A DNA stretch of 64,000 nt from CALBPI01 sp038524795 (lineage in GTDB: Bacteria > Pseudomonadota > Gammaproteobacteria > Steroidobacterales > Woeseiaceae), in assembly GCA_038524795.1 (NCBI GenBank), contig JBCBIJ010000007.1, forward strand, positions 1 through 64,000. The letters are read 5' to 3'. The number at the start of each line of letters is the position of its first letter. The stretch's first letter is position 1. Positions 16,587 through 24,762 of this stretch are shown piece after piece. Under the pieces are notes generated by a model that made no database searches, was not told the DNA's origin, and was given only the letters and a program-made list of their open reading frames with translations. The translations under genes were made by a program, and so were the position numbers.

Positions 16587-17738
16587 TCAATCGAGAAACA
16601 GCGCCTGCAGGTCGTTGAGAAAGCGCGCGCCCAACGCCGTCGGCTGCCAGATATGGTCCTCGCGCTCTAGCATGAGCCCCCGCTCGGAAGCCTCCGCCAA
16701 ACGGCCGGTCACAGTGACCCGGGGCAGGCCCGTTCGGGTCTCGAAGTCCTGCAGTGAAAACCCATCGACAAGCCGCAGCGCATTGAGCATGTATTCGAAG
16801 GCAAGCCTCGAACCTGACACGGGTTGCGAGGCCACCGCGGCGCCCGCCGCCAGAGCGTCGATGTACCCCCGAGGGTGGCTCGGCCGCACGGTACGCGAGA
16901 CCTGCTCGCCGTCGCTGAGTTTGCCGTGCGCGCCCGCCCCAATCCCGAGGTAGTCGCCAAAGCCCCAGTAGTTCAGGTTGTGCCTGCAGGCTTCGCCCGG
17001 CGCTGCCAGCGCCGAGACTTCGTAACGCGCGAGCCCGGCTGCAGCAAACACGGCGTCGGTCGCCTGCATCATGTCGGCAACGTCATCGTCGCCCGGCAGC
17101 GTTGGCGGCTGTGCGTGGAAGACCGTGTTGGGCTCCAGGGTGAGCTGGTAGTGCGAGACGTGCGTCAGATCCAGCGCGACCGCGGCGCGCACATCGGCGA
17201 CGGCCGCCTCGACCGACTGTTCGGGCAAGGCGTACATGATGTCGACGTTGATGCGCTCAAAACCCGCCTGACGCGCGGCATCAACCGCGTTTCCGATCGC
17301 GTCTGGATCATGCAGGCGGCCCAGGCGCTTGAGCTGCGCGGCATCGAAGCTCTGGCCACCAATCGATACGCGGTTAACGCCTGCGCCGCGGTAGCCTGCG
17401 AAACTGCCGCGTTCGAGTGCGCCCGGGTTGACCTCCATGGTGATCTCGGCATCGCCAGCCAGGTTCACGGCCTGGTCGAGTGCCGTCAGAACGCACCCAA
17501 TCTCGTTGGGCGTAAACAGCGACGGCGTGCCGCCGCCCAGGAACACGGTCTCCACGGTGCGCCCCGCAACACCGGGCGCCTGCTGCGTGATGTCCTGCAG
17601 CAGCGCATCAACATAGGCCGCTCGCGCCGTGTCGGGCGCCTCAGGAACGCGGTGACTATTGAAGTCGCAATAGGGGCACTTGGCCAGGCACCAGGGCAGG
17701 TGCAGATAAGCCGCCAGCGGTGGCAGCTCAGCCGGCAC
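16587..17738 (-). CDS. hemW: Radical SAM heme-related protein HemW
   Basis: A radical SAM protein formerly annotated as oxygen-independent coproporphyrinogen III oxidase; E. coli HemW is described as a heme chaperone. The cluster motif is CLAKCPYCDF (C-x3-C-x2-C), near residue 20. GGGTPSLF and the EVNPG segment follow, and the C-terminal HemN-type domain ends the protein. It has 383 residues. It lacks the extra N-terminal region and the second SAM features of true HemN. GTG 17738 is chosen because MPAELPPLAAYLHLPWC then aligns with the E. coli start; an in-frame TTG at 17756 also exists. It overlaps rdgB by 11 bases. Confidence 0.93.
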   Translation of the reverse strand: MPAELPPLAAYLHLPWCLAKCPYCDFNSHRVPEAPDTARAAYVDALLQDITQQAPGVAGRTVETVFLGGGTPSLFTPNEIGCVLTALDQAVNLAGDAEITMEVNPGALERGSFAGYRGAGVNRVSIGGQSFDAAQLKRLGRLHDPDAIGNAVDAARQAGFERINVDIMYALPEQSVEAAVADVRAAVALDLTHVSHYQLTLEPNTVFHAQPPTLPGDDDVADMMQATDAVFAAAGLARYEVSALAAPGEACRHNLNYWGFGDYLGIGAGAHGKLSDGEQVSRTVRPSHPRGYIDALAAGAAVASQPVSGSRLAFEYMLNALRLVDGFSLQDFETRTGLPRVTVTGRLAEASERGLMLEREDHIWQPTALGARFLNDLQALFLD

Positions 17739-18348
17739 CCGAGCACCAGGACTCAAGCGCCGGCCGCAACGCCGTCAGCGCCTGCGCCCGGTGGCTCACC
17801 GCATTCTTGGTTGCCGCCTCGAGCTCTGCGGCCGTAACCGCGTATTCGGGTACGAAGAACACGGGGTCATAGCCGAAGCCGCCCGAACCCGTCGGCTGAC
17901 GCGCGATCCGCCCCGCCCAGCGGCCCTCGCGGATGATCGGCGCGGGGTCGTCGGCGTGGCGCAGTAACACCACGACACAACGAAACGCCGCACCCCGCGC
18001 CTCATCCGGTGTCTCAGCGAGCGCGGCGAGCAGTTTTTCGACATTATCGGTATCGCTGGCCTCCGGGCCCGCATAGCGCGCCGAGTACACACCCGGCGCG
18101 CCCGCCAGGGCATCAACCTCGAGACCCGAATCGTCGGCCAGCGCCGGCAAGCCCGTCTCGCGCGCCACATGACGTGCTTTCAGAATCGCGTTTTCCACAA
18201 AGGTCTGCCCCGTCTCCTCGGCCGAGGACAGCCCAAAAGCAGACTGCAACCGGACCGTGACATCGAGCCCGGTCAGCAAGGCCTCGAGCTCACGTTGCTT
18301 GCCCGCGTTGCCTGTGGCAAGCACGAGCTCGCGCGGCGAGGGGGTCAC
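17728..18348 (-). CDS. rdgB: XTP/dITP diphosphatase (non-canonical purine NTPase)
   Basis: A house-cleaning enzyme that hydrolyses dITP, XTP and ITP to monophosphates. The 206-residue protein begins with the family signature LVLATGNAGKQRELEALL and has ADDSGLEVDAL with its catalytic aspartates, then GVYSARYAG and SGGFGYDPVFFVPE. The C-terminal SHRAQALTAL motif is also present. The GTG start overlaps the rph stop as GTGA, so it is translationally coupled. The rph-rdgB-hemW order is conserved in gammaproteobacteria. Confidence 0.96.
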   Translation of the reverse strand: MTPSPRELVLATGNAGKQRELEALLTGLDVTVRLQSAFGLSSAEETGQTFVENAILKARHVARETGLPALADDSGLEVDALAGAPGVYSARYAGPEASDTDNVEKLLAALAETPDEARGAAFRCVVVLLRHADDPAPIIREGRWAGRIARQPTGSGGFGYDPVFFVPEYAVTAAELEAATKNAVSHRAQALTALRPALESWCSGAG

Positions 18349-19061
18349 GCCAGTGCTTCCCGTTGCGCGACCATGAGCGCCTCGATCCCCTGGCTCGCCA
18401 GGTCAAGAAGCCGGTCGAGCTCGTCGCGCCGGAACGCATGACCCTCGGCTGTGCCCTGTACCTCGATGAAGCCACCGGCGTCGTTCATAACCACGTTCAT
18501 GTCGGTCTCGGCCTCGGAGTCTTCGGCGTAGTCGAGGTCAAGCACGGGCTCGCCCCGGTAGATGCCGACGGACACCGCCGCGACAGCACCGTGCACGGGG
18601 CTCGCCTTGAGCAGACCCTGCTCACGAAGGCGGGCAATCGCCAGCATCAACGCAACATAAGCCCCGGTAATCGACGCGGTGCGCGTGCCGCCATCGGCCT
18701 GCAGCACGTCGCAATCCAGGGTCACGGTACGTTCGCCCAGCGCCTTCAGATCCACGACGGCGCGCAGGCTGCGGCCGATGAGTCGCTGAATCTCGAGCGT
18801 GCGCCCCGACTGTTTGCCGCGCGCGGCCTCCCGTGACACACGGCTGTGCGTCGAACCCGGCAGCATGCCGTACTCGGCCGTGACCCAGCCCGAACCCTTG
18901 CCACGCAGAAAAGGCGGCACACGGTCCTCGACGCTGGCCGTGCACAACACGCGCGTGCCGCCACAGGCGATCAGCGCAGAGCCTGCAGCATTGCGGGTGT
19001 AGTGGGGCTGAATACTCATGTCGCGCAGCACATCGCTGGCGCGGCCACTGGGTCGTTGCAT
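18345..19061 (-). CDS. rph: Ribonuclease PH
   Basis: Phosphate-dependent 3'-5' exoribonuclease that trims tRNA 3' ends and acts in rRNA turnover. The 238-residue protein (family about 238) shows MQRPSGRASDVLRDM at the start, GWVTAEYGMLPGSTHSR, the RLIGRSLRAVVDL phosphate-binding arginine region, and DCDVLQADGGTRTASITGAYVAL. A TATAAT box lies upstream on the same strand (19091-19096). First gene of rph-rdgB-hemW. Confidence 0.97.
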   Translation of the reverse strand: MQRPSGRASDVLRDMSIQPHYTRNAAGSALIACGGTRVLCTASVEDRVPPFLRGKGSGWVTAEYGMLPGSTHSRVSREAARGKQSGRTLEIQRLIGRSLRAVVDLKALGERTVTLDCDVLQADGGTRTASITGAYVALMLAIARLREQGLLKASPVHGAVAAVSVGIYRGEPVLDLDYAEDSEAETDMNVVMNDAGGFIEVQGTAEGHAFRRDELDRLLDLASQGIEALMVAQREALA

Positions 19062-19090
19062 GGTCTGGGCTCGGCTAGGCGGGGCGGCGG

Positions 19091-19096
19091 ATTATA
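19091..19096 (-). promoter_or_regulatory. Probable -10 element of rph
   Basis: A perfect TATAAT on the minus strand, within GCGTTATAATCCGCC, is 30 bases upstream of the rph ATG. The -35 region (around GACCGG) is poor. The similar GTTATAATGCGG upstream of ridA suggests a shared promoter style. Confidence 0.45.
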
Positions 19097-19129
19097 ACGC
19101 CTGCACCGCCGTGCCGGTCGGGCAGCCTA

Positions 19130-19873
19130 TCAGGGCAACCAGCGCAGGGCAGTCACGGACGTGTTGTCCGCGCGTTTGCCGTTGTTCTTGATCGCGACTT
19201 CGCACATGACCTTGAGCACCGTCGGGAACGGCGCCGCAGACTCATAGGCCAGCTTCACAATCTCCGGGTCACTGAGGCCCGACCAGAGGCCATCACTGCA
19301 GAGCAGCAGCACATCGCCCGGATGCAACTCATGGCGCCGCGACACCGTAATGCCCGGCAAGGCGTCGTCGCCGCCCAGACAACTCTCGACGTAGTTGCGC
19401 ATGGGATGTTCCAGCGCCTCGGAGCGGCTGATCACGCCCTCGGCGATAAGCACCTCGACGTGCGAATGGTCGCGTGTGACGCGGTGCACGGCCGAATCGC
19501 GAAGCAGGTAGATTCGGGAGTCTCCAACGTGGACCCAGTAGCAGGCGTCGTCCTGCACGAGGCACACGGCGCAGGTGGCGCGGGGTCGTTGATCGACATC
19601 GAGATCGCGGGCCACGCTGACCACGGCCTCGTGGGCCGCGCTCGTGGCGAGATAAAGAAAGCCCTGCGGGTCAAAAATCGGCTGCGGCGTGGCCTCAAAG
19701 ACTTGCTGCACGGCCGCAAGCGCCGTCTCCGCGGCAACGGCGCCGTCGGAGTGCCCGCCCATACCGTCGAACACCATGAGCAGCGCCGCCTCATTGCCAA
19801 CGGCAATCGCAACACGATCCTGGTTGTCCTTGCGGTTGCCCGTAAGGCTCAGCTTGGCATATTCGATTTTCAA
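19130..19873 (-). CDS. PP2C-type serine/threonine protein phosphatase
   Basis: A 247-residue cytoplasmic metal-dependent phosphatase. The PP2C motifs are in order: NRKDNQDRVAI (motif 1 Asp), FDGMGGHSDGAVAAE (metal-binding DGMGGH), HVGDSRIYLLRD, LCSDGLWSGLSD and the final RADNTSVTAL. No membrane or secretion region is present, so it resembles Stp1/PppA-type stand-alone phosphatases. No partner Ser/Thr kinase is visible in the window, so its substrates are unknown. Translation must start at a TTG (MKIEYAKLSLTG), since no ATG or GTG is nearby. It follows rph in some gammaproteobacteria; here it is upstream of rph and divergent from yicC. Confidence 0.92.
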   Translation of the reverse strand: MKIEYAKLSLTGNRKDNQDRVAIAVGNEAALLMVFDGMGGHSDGAVAAETALAAVQQVFEATPQPIFDPQGFLYLATSAAHEAVVSVARDLDVDQRPRATCAVCLVQDDACYWVHVGDSRIYLLRDSAVHRVTRDHSHVEVLIAEGVISRSEALEHPMRNYVESCLGGDDALPGITVSRRHELHPGDVLLLCSDGLWSGLSDPEIVKLAYESAAPFPTVLKVMCEVAIKNNGKRADNTSVTALRWLP

Positions 19874-20079
19874 ACGGTTCGGCTACTGTGTGCGCGTCGT
19901 CGCGCCCTGTCCTGCCATCCGGTGGCACGTTATCATCCCGGGCTGCACCGCCCCGCGGCGCCAGTCCTCCCGGCTAGTGTCGAGCCGTCCGCCACGTGCG
20001 GTCGCCCCTCAGCAGGCCGGAAGATAACGCAGGCCGCGAGCCGCAACCATGACATGACGCACATCCCGCGCGCATCACG

Positions 20080-20955
20080 ATGACCGATACGATAAACAGC
20101 ATGACCGGCTTCGCCCGCGCTGAAGCCGCCACGGCCGCCGGCACACTGGGTTTCGAGCTCAGAAGCGTCAATCACCGCTATCTTGATGTCCAGTTCCGCA
20201 TGCCCGACGCGCTGCGCAGCTTTGAGCCCGCGCTGCGGCGTCAGATCGGCGCCCGGCTGGCACGCGGCAAGGTCGACTGTTCCGTTTCGCTGCGCCGGGC
20301 CGACGATGAGGCACCGGCTATGGTGCTCGACGCCGCTTTGCTGCGCCGCCTGCGCGACACAACCCGCCAGGCCGAGAAGCTGTTTGGAGACGTTGACGAA
20401 CCCACAGCGCTCGACCTGCTGCGCTGGCCGGGCGTCGTGCGCGAGGAATCCCCGGGTGAACAGCTCGACGAGGCCACACTGTTGGCCGCGCTTGATACCG
20501 CACTCGACGCCATGGCCGCGGCACGGGCACGCGAGGGCGCCCACCTGGCGACCGTGCTGCGCGAGCGCTGCGACGACATCGAGCGGCTCGCCAGCGATAT
20601 TCGAACGCGTCGGCCGGCTGTCGTGGCAGCCATGGAGGCGCGGATTCGCCAACGCATCGAGCGACTCGATGTCGACGCCGATCCCGCGCGGCTCGAAACC
20701 GAGATCGTCATCAATGCGCAAAAACTCGATGTCGACGAGGAACTCGACCGGCTCGACGGCCATTTGGCCGAGGCGCGCCGCATCCTCGATACGGGCGGCC
20801 CCAGCGGACGACGGCTGGACTTCCTCGTGCAGGAGTTCAACCGGGAGGCCAACACCATTGGCTCGAAGTCCGCGGACGCTGACACCACGCGCGCCGTGGT
20901 CGACATGAAAGTCGCCATCGAGCAGATGCGGGAACAGGTACAGAACATTGAGTAA
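20080..20955 (+). CDS. yicC: YicC family endoribonuclease
   Basis: A 291-residue protein of the YicC/YloC family, described as an endoribonuclease involved in RNA turnover. It begins with the family signature INSMTGFARAEA and continues with GFELRSVNHRYLDVQFRMP. The C-terminal DUF1732 region includes GRRLDFLVQEFNREANTIGSKS and DMKVAIEQMREQVQNIE. It is the first gene of a plus-strand run and overlaps gmk by 8 bases, an arrangement widespread in proteobacteria. Confidence 0.94.
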   Translation: MTDTINSMTGFARAEAATAAGTLGFELRSVNHRYLDVQFRMPDALRSFEPALRRQIGARLARGKVDCSVSLRRADDEAPAMVLDAALLRRLRDTTRQAEKLFGDVDEPTALDLLRWPGVVREESPGEQLDEATLLAALDTALDAMAAARAREGAHLATVLRERCDDIERLASDIRTRRPAVVAAMEARIRQRIERLDVDADPARLETEIVINAQKLDVDEELDRLDGHLAEARRILDTGGPSGRRLDFLVQEFNREANTIGSKSADADTTRAVVDMKVAIEQMREQVQNIE

Positions 20956-21580
20956 GCGCCGCGGGCGCCTCGTCGTGATCTCGGCGCCGTCGGGTGCTGG
21001 CAAGACGACACTGGTGCGCGGACTCATCGACCGCGATCCCCGCTTCGAGTTTTCGGTGTCCTACACAACGCGCGACAAACGCCCGACCGAAACCGACGGC
21101 GAGGACTATCACTTCGTCACCCGGGACGAATTCGAGCGGCTCAGAAAGGCTGGCGAGTTTCTCGAATTCGCACAGGTCTTCGACAACTTCTACGCGACGG
21201 GTCGTCCCGCGGTCGAATCCCTGCTCGCCAAAGGCAAGCACGTGATTGTCGAAATCGACTGGCAAGGTGCGCAGCAGGTGCGCGCGCGCCTGCCCGAGTG
21301 CATCTCCATTTTCATTGTGCCCCCGTCGGTGCGGGCGCTCGAGGAGCGGCTGCGCAACCGGCAAACGGACAGCGAGGCCGTGATCCGGCGCCGGCTGCAG
21401 GACTCCATCACCGACCTGTCGCACTGGGACGAATTTGACTACATCGTCGTCAACGACGACCTCGACACGGCGCTTGATGAGCTGGCCGGCATTGCCAGCG
21501 GCCGGCTGCGCCGCAACCGGGTCGGCACAGCCCGCACTGCGGCTACCATGGCCCGCGTGATGGCGAGCGGCGCCAGCTGA
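20948..21580 (+). CDS. gmk: Guanylate kinase
   Basis: Phosphorylates GMP to GDP with ATP. The 210-residue protein has the Walker A loop SAPSGAGKTTLVRGL directly after the first strand, the GMP-binding SYTTRDKRPTETDGEDYHFV segment, and VEIDWQGAQQVR. The only suitable start is TTG 20948 inside the end of yicC, since starting at the later GTG (residue 10) would remove the first beta strand. Overlap with yicC implies coupled translation. Confidence 0.95.
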   Translation: MSKRRGRLVVISAPSGAGKTTLVRGLIDRDPRFEFSVSYTTRDKRPTETDGEDYHFVTRDEFERLRKAGEFLEFAQVFDNFYATGRPAVESLLAKGKHVIVEIDWQGAQQVRARLPECISIFIVPPSVRALEERLRNRQTDSEAVIRRRLQDSITDLSHWDEFDYIVVNDDLDTALDELAGIASGRLRRNRVGTARTAATMARVMASGAS

Positions 21581-21634
21581 GCGCGCCGCCCACAAAACGC
21601 GCTCCACGTCTGGTTATTTTGTAACCGCTTCCGC

Positions 21635-21640
21635 TACACT
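21635..21640 (+). promoter_or_regulatory. Possible -10 element upstream of rpoZ
   Basis: TACACT in the 212-base gap between gmk and rpoZ resembles a -10 box (CGCTACACTAG). The -35 region (TGGTTA, 18-base spacer) is weak. A promoter here would give rpoZ-spoT its own start, with a leader of roughly 145 bases. Confidence 0.3.
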
Positions 21641-21792
21641 AGCCGATCGACGCGCAAAAACTGCCCAGCACCTGCACACCGCATTGCCTGGCGGCGCGAC
21701 AGAATTTGAGTCCACCCGGTTGCCCCAGCACTGGCACATGCCCCTGAAAGGGCGTTGCGGCCCGTCCGGCGACCGCTACAGAGAATCAGACC

Positions 21793-22074
21793 ATGGCCCG
21801 AATTACCGTTGAGGACTGCCTCGACAAAATCGACAACATTTTTGACCTCGTGCTCGTCGCCGCCAAGCGTGCCCGCCGCCTTTCGAACGGCGCCGATGCC
21901 ACGCTCGACTGGGAAAACGACAAGCCTACGGTCATGGCCCTGCGCGAAATCGCCGAAGGCAATGTGACGACGGCCATCCTCGACGAGCCCGATCAGCCCC
22001 CGCAGGAGCTGATGCCGGCCGAGGCGACGCCTGAAGACATCATGCCGCTGCGCGCGCTGGGTCTCGGCGACTGA
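21793..22074 (+). CDS. rpoZ: RNA polymerase omega subunit
   Basis: A 93-residue protein that stabilises the beta-prime subunit and takes part in one of the (p)ppGpp sites of proteobacterial RNA polymerase. The N-terminal ARITVEDCLDKIDNIFDLVLVAAKRARRLSNG block is the omega signature, with the conserved MALREIAEG after a short insertion. It lies between gmk and spoT, as in E. coli, linking GTP supply, polymerase and the stringent response. Confidence 0.96.
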   Translation: MARITVEDCLDKIDNIFDLVLVAAKRARRLSNGADATLDWENDKPTVMALREIAEGNVTTAILDEPDQPPQELMPAEATPEDIMPLRALGLGD

Positions 22075-22120
22075 CCGCAGGCGACATCGCCGTGCCACGT
22101 AACGCTGACAGGAGACACTC

Positions 22121-24301
22121 ATGTCGTCCGTGAGCGAGCGTGGCATGGACTATGCGGCGGGATTGCTGGCACGCATCCCCAATAGCCGCTGGGCCACTGG
22201 CCTGCCCAAACTCCTTGAGGCCATCAAGGCCTACATGCCCTCGGAACAGATTTCCGAGGTATTGCGCGCCTATGAGTTCGGCGCCGCGGCCCACCACGGC
22301 CAGAAGCGCAAGTCGGGCGCCCCCTACATCAGCCACCCGGTCGCCGTCGCCACGATCCTCGCAGAGATGCGCATGGACTCGGAGACGATCGCGGCGGCGA
22401 TTCTGCACGACGTCATTGAGGACACCCCGGCCGCCGCCGAAGAACTCGAAGAGAAGTTCGGCAAGGCCGTGGCCACGCTCGTCGAGGGCGTCACCAAGCT
22501 CGACCAGGTCCAGTTCAAGAGCCGCGCCGAGGCGCAGGCGTCGAGCTTCCGCAAAATGCTGCTCGCGATGATCGAGGACATCCGCGTCATCCTCGTGAAG
22601 CTCGCGGACCGGTTGCACAACATGCGCACGCTCGAGTCGATGCCGCGCGAGAAACAAAGCCGCATCGCACGCGAAACGCTCGAGATCTACGCACCCATCG
22701 CCAACCGCATGGGTATCAACACGATCAAGACCGAGCTCGAAGACCTGGGCTTCCGATACCTGCACCCCTACCGTTACGCCGTGCTCAGCAACGCCCTGCG
22801 CAAAGCAATCGGTCACCAAAAGCAAAGTGTCAGCAAGCTGCGCGAAGAGCTGGGTGCTGCGCTGCACGCGCACGACATCCGCGGCGAAGTCATGGGTCGG
22901 CGCAAGAATCTCTACAGCATCTACCAGAAGATGCAGCGCAAGGGCACGTCGCTGTCGGAGATCGTCGACGTGTTCGGCTTTCGCCTGATCGTCGATTCCG
23001 TCGACACCTGTTACCGCACGGTCGGCGTCGTGCACAAGCTCTACCGACCCATGCCGGGCCGGTTCAAGGACTACATCGCGATCCCGCGCATTAACGGCTA
23101 CCAGTCGCTGCACACGACCTGCTTCGGTCCGAGTGGCATGCCGCTCGAAATCCAGATCCGCACGGCGGCCATGGACATGGTGGCCGAGGACGGCATCGCC
23201 TCGCACTGGCAGTACAAAGCCACAGATCAGGCCGCGAGCGCCTCGCAGGCGCGGGCACGCGAATGGCTGGGCCGGCTCATGGACCTCGACCAGACCGAGA
23301 ACTCCGAGGAGTTCCTAGAGAACGTCAAGGTCGACCTGTTCCCAGACAAGGTTTACGTGTTCACACCGCGCGGCGACATCAAACGCCTGCCCCGCGGCGC
23401 GACGCCCGTCGACTTCGCCTACGCCGTGCACACCGACGTCGGCAACCGCTGCGTTGCGGCCAAGGTCGATCGTCGACTCGTGCCCCTGCGCACGCAGCTT
23501 TCGAGCGGCCAAAGCGTCGAGATCATTACGACCAAGGGCGCCAAGCCGAACCCGAACTGGGTCAACTTTGTCGTCACAGCTAAGGCCCGCACGGCGATCC
23601 GTGGCTACCTGAAGCAGCTACGGCTCGACGAGGCGCGCGACCTCGGCAAGCGCATGCTCAATCAGGCGCTGGCCGAGTTCGGCACGAGCGCGCGCAAGGT
23701 GCCCGCGAAACGCATGAGCGCACTGCTCGAGGACTTTGGCCTCAACAACCGCACCGAGCTCTTCGAGCAGCTCGGTCTCGGTGAGCGCCTGGCGCCGCTG
23801 GCCGCACGCCATCTCGTGGCCGAGCCCAAGGACGACGAGGTCGATTCAGCGCGAGGCCAGCCGCTGACAATCTCGGGCACCGAAGGCATGGTCGTGAGTT
23901 ACGCGCGCTGCTGTTACCCGATCCCGGGCGACACGATCATGGGGCACCTGAGTTCCGGGCGCGGCATCGTGATCCACCGCGACGGCTGCTCTAACCTCGC
24001 GAGTTATCGCAAAGAAGCCCGCAAGTGGATCGACGTCGAGTGGTTGCCCGATATTGACCAGACCTTCCACGTCCAGCTCAACGTCGAAGCCGTCAACCGG
24101 ATGGGCGTACTGGCCGAAGTCGCCGCAACCATTGCGGAAGTCGAGTCCAACATCGATCAGGTCGAGGTTCGCTCACGCGACCTCGATTCGTCGCAGCTGA
24201 CCTTTAACATCGAGGTGCGCGACCGCAAACACCTGGCCGAAGTCATCCGCAGTATCCGCTCGATGAAGAGCGTGCTCCGCGTCTCGCGCCAGCTCGGCTG
24301 A
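22121..24301 (+). CDS. spoT: Bifunctional (p)ppGpp synthetase/hydrolase SpoT
   Basis: Makes and degrades the alarmone (p)ppGpp. The 726-residue protein has an HD hydrolase domain (HHGQKRKSGAPYISHP, AAILHDVIEDT) that looks intact. The synthetase domain contains RKNLYSIYQKM, FGFRLIVDS and GYQSLHTTC. It carries RFKD (in GRFKDYIAIP), the RXKD form associated with bifunctional enzymes, rather than the EXDD of RelA. TGS, zinc-finger-like and C-terminal ACT domains follow (VYVFTPRGDIKRLPRGATPVDFAY; RCCYPIPGDTIMG). ATG 22121 is preceded by AGGAG at 22110-22114. Confidence 0.97.
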   Translation: MSSVSERGMDYAAGLLARIPNSRWATGLPKLLEAIKAYMPSEQISEVLRAYEFGAAAHHGQKRKSGAPYISHPVAVATILAEMRMDSETIAAAILHDVIEDTPAAAEELEEKFGKAVATLVEGVTKLDQVQFKSRAEAQASSFRKMLLAMIEDIRVILVKLADRLHNMRTLESMPREKQSRIARETLEIYAPIANRMGINTIKTELEDLGFRYLHPYRYAVLSNALRKAIGHQKQSVSKLREELGAALHAHDIRGEVMGRRKNLYSIYQKMQRKGTSLSEIVDVFGFRLIVDSVDTCYRTVGVVHKLYRPMPGRFKDYIAIPRINGYQSLHTTCFGPSGMPLEIQIRTAAMDMVAEDGIASHWQYKATDQAASASQARAREWLGRLMDLDQTENSEEFLENVKVDLFPDKVYVFTPRGDIKRLPRGATPVDFAYAVHTDVGNRCVAAKVDRRLVPLRTQLSSGQSVEIITTKGAKPNPNWVNFVVTAKARTAIRGYLKQLRLDEARDLGKRMLNQALAEFGTSARKVPAKRMSALLEDFGLNNRTELFEQLGLGERLAPLAARHLVAEPKDDEVDSARGQPLTISGTEGMVVSYARCCYPIPGDTIMGHLSSGRGIVIHRDGCSNLASYRKEARKWIDVEWLPDIDQTFHVQLNVEAVNRMGVLAEVAATIAEVESNIDQVEVRSRDLDSSQLTFNIEVRDRKHLAEVIRSIRSMKSVLRVSRQLG

Positions 24302-24325
24302 GCCCCGAGGCGCCTGCGCGCCCGT

Positions 24326-24331
24326 TATAAT
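24326..24331 (+). promoter_or_regulatory. Possible -10 element of ridA
   Basis: A perfect TATAAT (within CCGTTATAATGCGG) lies 40 bases before the ridA ATG and just after the spoT stop. The -35 region is not convincing. Confidence 0.4.
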
Positions 24332-24371
24332 GCGGGTCCAACGTCGCGCTGACTGCACACGGAGATCCCCA

Positions 24372-24752
24372 ATGTCGCGCCAACCGATTGCCACCGAACT
24401 CGCGCCGGGCGCGATCGGCACCTATTCGCAGGCCATGCAGCACGGCAGCCTGCTGTTCCTCTCAGGCCAGATCCCGCTCGATCCCGTCAGCATGGACCTG
24501 ATCGAGGGTGATTTCGCCGACCGCGTGCGCCAGGTGTTCGACAACCTTGACCACGTCGCCAAAGCTGCCGGCGGCAGCATCAATGACGCCGTCAAGCTCA
24601 CCATCTACCTGACCGATATGGCCAACTTTCCCATCGTCAATGAGGTGATGGCAGAGCGTTTTGAGGCGCCGTACCCGGCTCGGGCCGCTATTGGTGTCGC
24701 GAGCCTGCCAAAGGGGACCGACATCGAGGCCGACGCCATCGTCGCGCTCTGA
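24372..24752 (+). CDS. ridA: RidA family reactive intermediate deaminase
   Basis: A 126-residue YjgF/YER057c/UK114 family protein that hydrolyses reactive enamine/imine intermediates such as 2-aminoacrylate. Family features are GTYSQAMQHGSLLFLSGQIP near the N-terminus, VKLTIYLTDMANFPIVNEV, and the C-terminal arginine-containing YPARAAIGVASLPKG (the substrate-binding Arg). ATG 24372 follows GGAGATCCCCA. The spoT-ridA-recG order is typical of gammaproteobacteria. Confidence 0.95.
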   Translation: MSRQPIATELAPGAIGTYSQAMQHGSLLFLSGQIPLDPVSMDLIEGDFADRVRQVFDNLDHVAKAAGGSINDAVKLTIYLTDMANFPIVNEVMAERFEAPYPARAAIGVASLPKGTDIEADAIVAL

Positions 24753-24762
24753 CCCGAATGCC

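Noticed and set aside
21619..21640. TTGTAA with TACACT as a full promoter for rpoZ
   Set aside because: The spacer between the two boxes is only 10 bases. Only the -10-like box was kept, at low confidence.
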